Of a stretch of 5,945 nt of DNA, positions 4,920 to 5,945 are shown in pieces. The notes below the pieces were generated by a model that saw only the letters and a program-made list of their open reading frames with translations, ran no database searches and was not told the DNA's origin. This stretch comes from Brachybacterium sp. (GTDB lineage: Bacteria; Actinomycetota; Actinomycetes; Actinomycetales; Dermabacteraceae): assembly GCA_027322375.1 (NCBI GenBank), contig DAHVRS010000197.1, positions 1 to 5,945 of the forward strand. The letters run 5' to 3'. Each line of letters opens with the position of its first letter. The first letter of the stretch is position 1. A program made the translations under genes and the position numbers.

Positions 4920-5945
4920 ATGGAGAGAGACGGGATCCTCTTCCGGCAGGGCGCTTCGCCGGAGGAGGGAGGGTACCCTGGGTACGGCTACCGCGTCGAG
5001 CACGACCTCGGCATGGAGATCGAGCGCGACGTCGCGGTGAGAATGCGGGATGGCGCGCGCATCTTCGTCGACATCTACCGGCCCGAGGGAGGGCGGGACC
5101 TGCCGGTTCTGCTCGGCTGGTCGCCCTATGGCAAGCACCCGCACATCAAGTGGGACCTCTTCCCAGGGTCCGGGGTGCAGCCCGGGCAGCTCTCGCCCTA
5201 TACGCCGTTCGAGGCGCCGGACCCTGTCCGCTGGACCGCGTACGGCTACGCGCTCGCCTTCCCGGACCCGCGCGGCACCTGGAACTCCGAGGGCGGGCAG
5301 GCACGCTTTTTCACCCCGAAGGAGTGCGAGGACGCCTACGACCTGATCGAGTGGCTCGCGGCGCAGGAGTGGAGCTCGGGGAAGGTGGGCATGGCGGGCG
5401 TCTCCTACCTCGCGATGATGCAGTGGCTCGTCGCGGCCCGAAGGCCGCCGCACCTCGCCGCGATCAACCCGTGGGAGGGGTGCTCCGACCTCTACCGCGA
5501 GTTCTTCTTCCACGGGGGCATCCCGAATTCGCGCTTCGTGCGCAACTGGGAGCAGCGCATCCAGCATTCCCGGGTGCCCGTCGAGGACGTCCGCAGGATG
5601 ATGCGGGCCCACCCGCTGCTCGACGGCTACTGGGCGGAGAAGAGCCCGGACCTCGCGCAGATCGAGGTGCCGGCCTACGTCGTCGCGAGCTGGACCGACC
5701 ACGGGCTGCACACGCGCGGCACGCTCGAGGCGTACAAGCGGATCTCCTCGCGCGAGAAGTGGCTCGAGATCCACGGGCGCAAGAAGTGGCAGCACTACTA
5801 CGCGGAGGAGAGCCTTGGGCGCCAGCGCCGCTTCTTCGACCGCTTCCTGCGGGGGCAGGAGGACGCGCTTTCGGACTGGCCGCGGGTGCGCCTCGAGGTG
5901 CGCGAGCGCTTCGGGGTCGGGGAGGTGCGCGAGGAGGCGCAGTGG
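4920..5945 (+). CDS. CocE/NonD family hydrolase (X-Pro dipeptidyl-peptidase S15-like), 3' end cut by the window
   Basis: The visible 342 residues are the N-terminal part of a protein likely of 550-600 residues; no stop occurs before the window edge. The family (CocE, glutaryl-7-ACA acylase, S15 peptidases) consists of serine alpha/beta hydrolases that cleave esters or amides. The nucleophile is S162 in G160-V-S-Y, followed by L-A-M-M-Q-W, matching the cocaine esterase signature. The likely acid is D260 (W-T-D-H-G), the likely base H285 (I-H-G-R-K-K-W), and Y70 (S-P-Y-G) matches the oxyanion-hole tyrosine. Residues about 36-165 and 245-315 form the hydrolase core with a helical cap between them. 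The start of the C-terminal jelly-roll domain is seen from about residue 321. No signal peptide is visible, so it is probably cytosolic. It may release the acid or alcohol that the rest of the cluster degrades (inference). Confidence 0.9.
   Translation, partial: MERDGILFRQGASPEEGGYPGYGYRVEHDLGMEIERDVAVRMRDGARIFVDIYRPEGGRDLPVLLGWSPYGKHPHIKWDLFPGSGVQPGQLSPYTPFEAPDPVRWTAYGYALAFPDPRGTWNSEGGQARFFTPKECEDAYDLIEWLAAQEWSSGKVGMAGVSYLAMMQWLVAARRPPHLAAINPWEGCSDLYREFFFHGGIPNSRFVRNWEQRIQHSRVPVEDVRRMMRAHPLLDGYWAEKSPDLAQIEVPAYVVASWTDHGLHTRGTLEAYKRISSREKWLEIHGRKKWQHYYAEESLGRQRRFFDRFLRGQEDALSDWPRVRLEVRERFGVGEVREEAQW

Noticed and set aside
4650..5795. Long minus-strand open frame (381 codons) antisense to the HIBADH-like and hydrolase genes
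   Set aside because: It has no recognisable motif and a composition rich in R, A, P, L, E and V typical of antisense frames in GC-rich genes. The + strand carries two proteins with intact family motifs.

Overview
The window is a compact, GC-rich (about 70% G+C by eye), gene-dense bacterial segment in which every supported gene lies on the + strand. Strong GGAGG-type ribosome sites, ATG/GTG starts, very short gaps and strong G/C bias at third codon positions suggest a high-GC bacterium (an actinobacterium, a beta- or deltaproteobacterium, or an uncultured high-GC lineage). The sequence alone does not fix the taxon. No stretch longer than about 130 bases lacks a gene. I see no RNA gene, CRISPR array, insertion sequence or phage gene.

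Layout. Bases 1-42 may be the tail of an upstream gene. Next come four tightly linked genes: a bicupin protein (54-1037), a cyclase/kynurenine-formamidase-like metal hydrolase (1064-1861), a small cupin-fold protein whose metal ligands are largely replaced (1861-2211), and a short-chain dehydrogenase (2208-3023). The cyclase, small cupin and dehydrogenase overlap stop-to-start, which implies translational coupling. A 128-base gap (3024-3151) holds two strong tandem hairpins. Then come an IclR-family regulator (3152-3919), a 3-hydroxyisobutyrate-dehydrogenase-like oxidoreductase (3958-4863), and a CocE/NonD-type alpha/beta hydrolase (4920 onward) that runs off the right edge.

Interpretation. 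The set (ester/amide hydrolase, cyclase-type metal hydrolase, possible cupin dioxygenase or isomerase, two NAD(P)-dependent dehydrogenases and an IclR regulator) looks like a catabolic cluster for an unidentified small carboxylic, cyclic or aromatic compound. This is inferred from family membership and neighbourhood; no substrate can be read from the sequence. The hairpin gap probably separates the first four genes from the regulator-led block, or tunes expression between them. The most unusual items are the double-hairpin gap, the metal-ligand-poor small cupin beside a fully liganded bicupin, the clear internal duplication of the bicupin, and the non-canonical substrate loop of the HIBADH-like enzyme.
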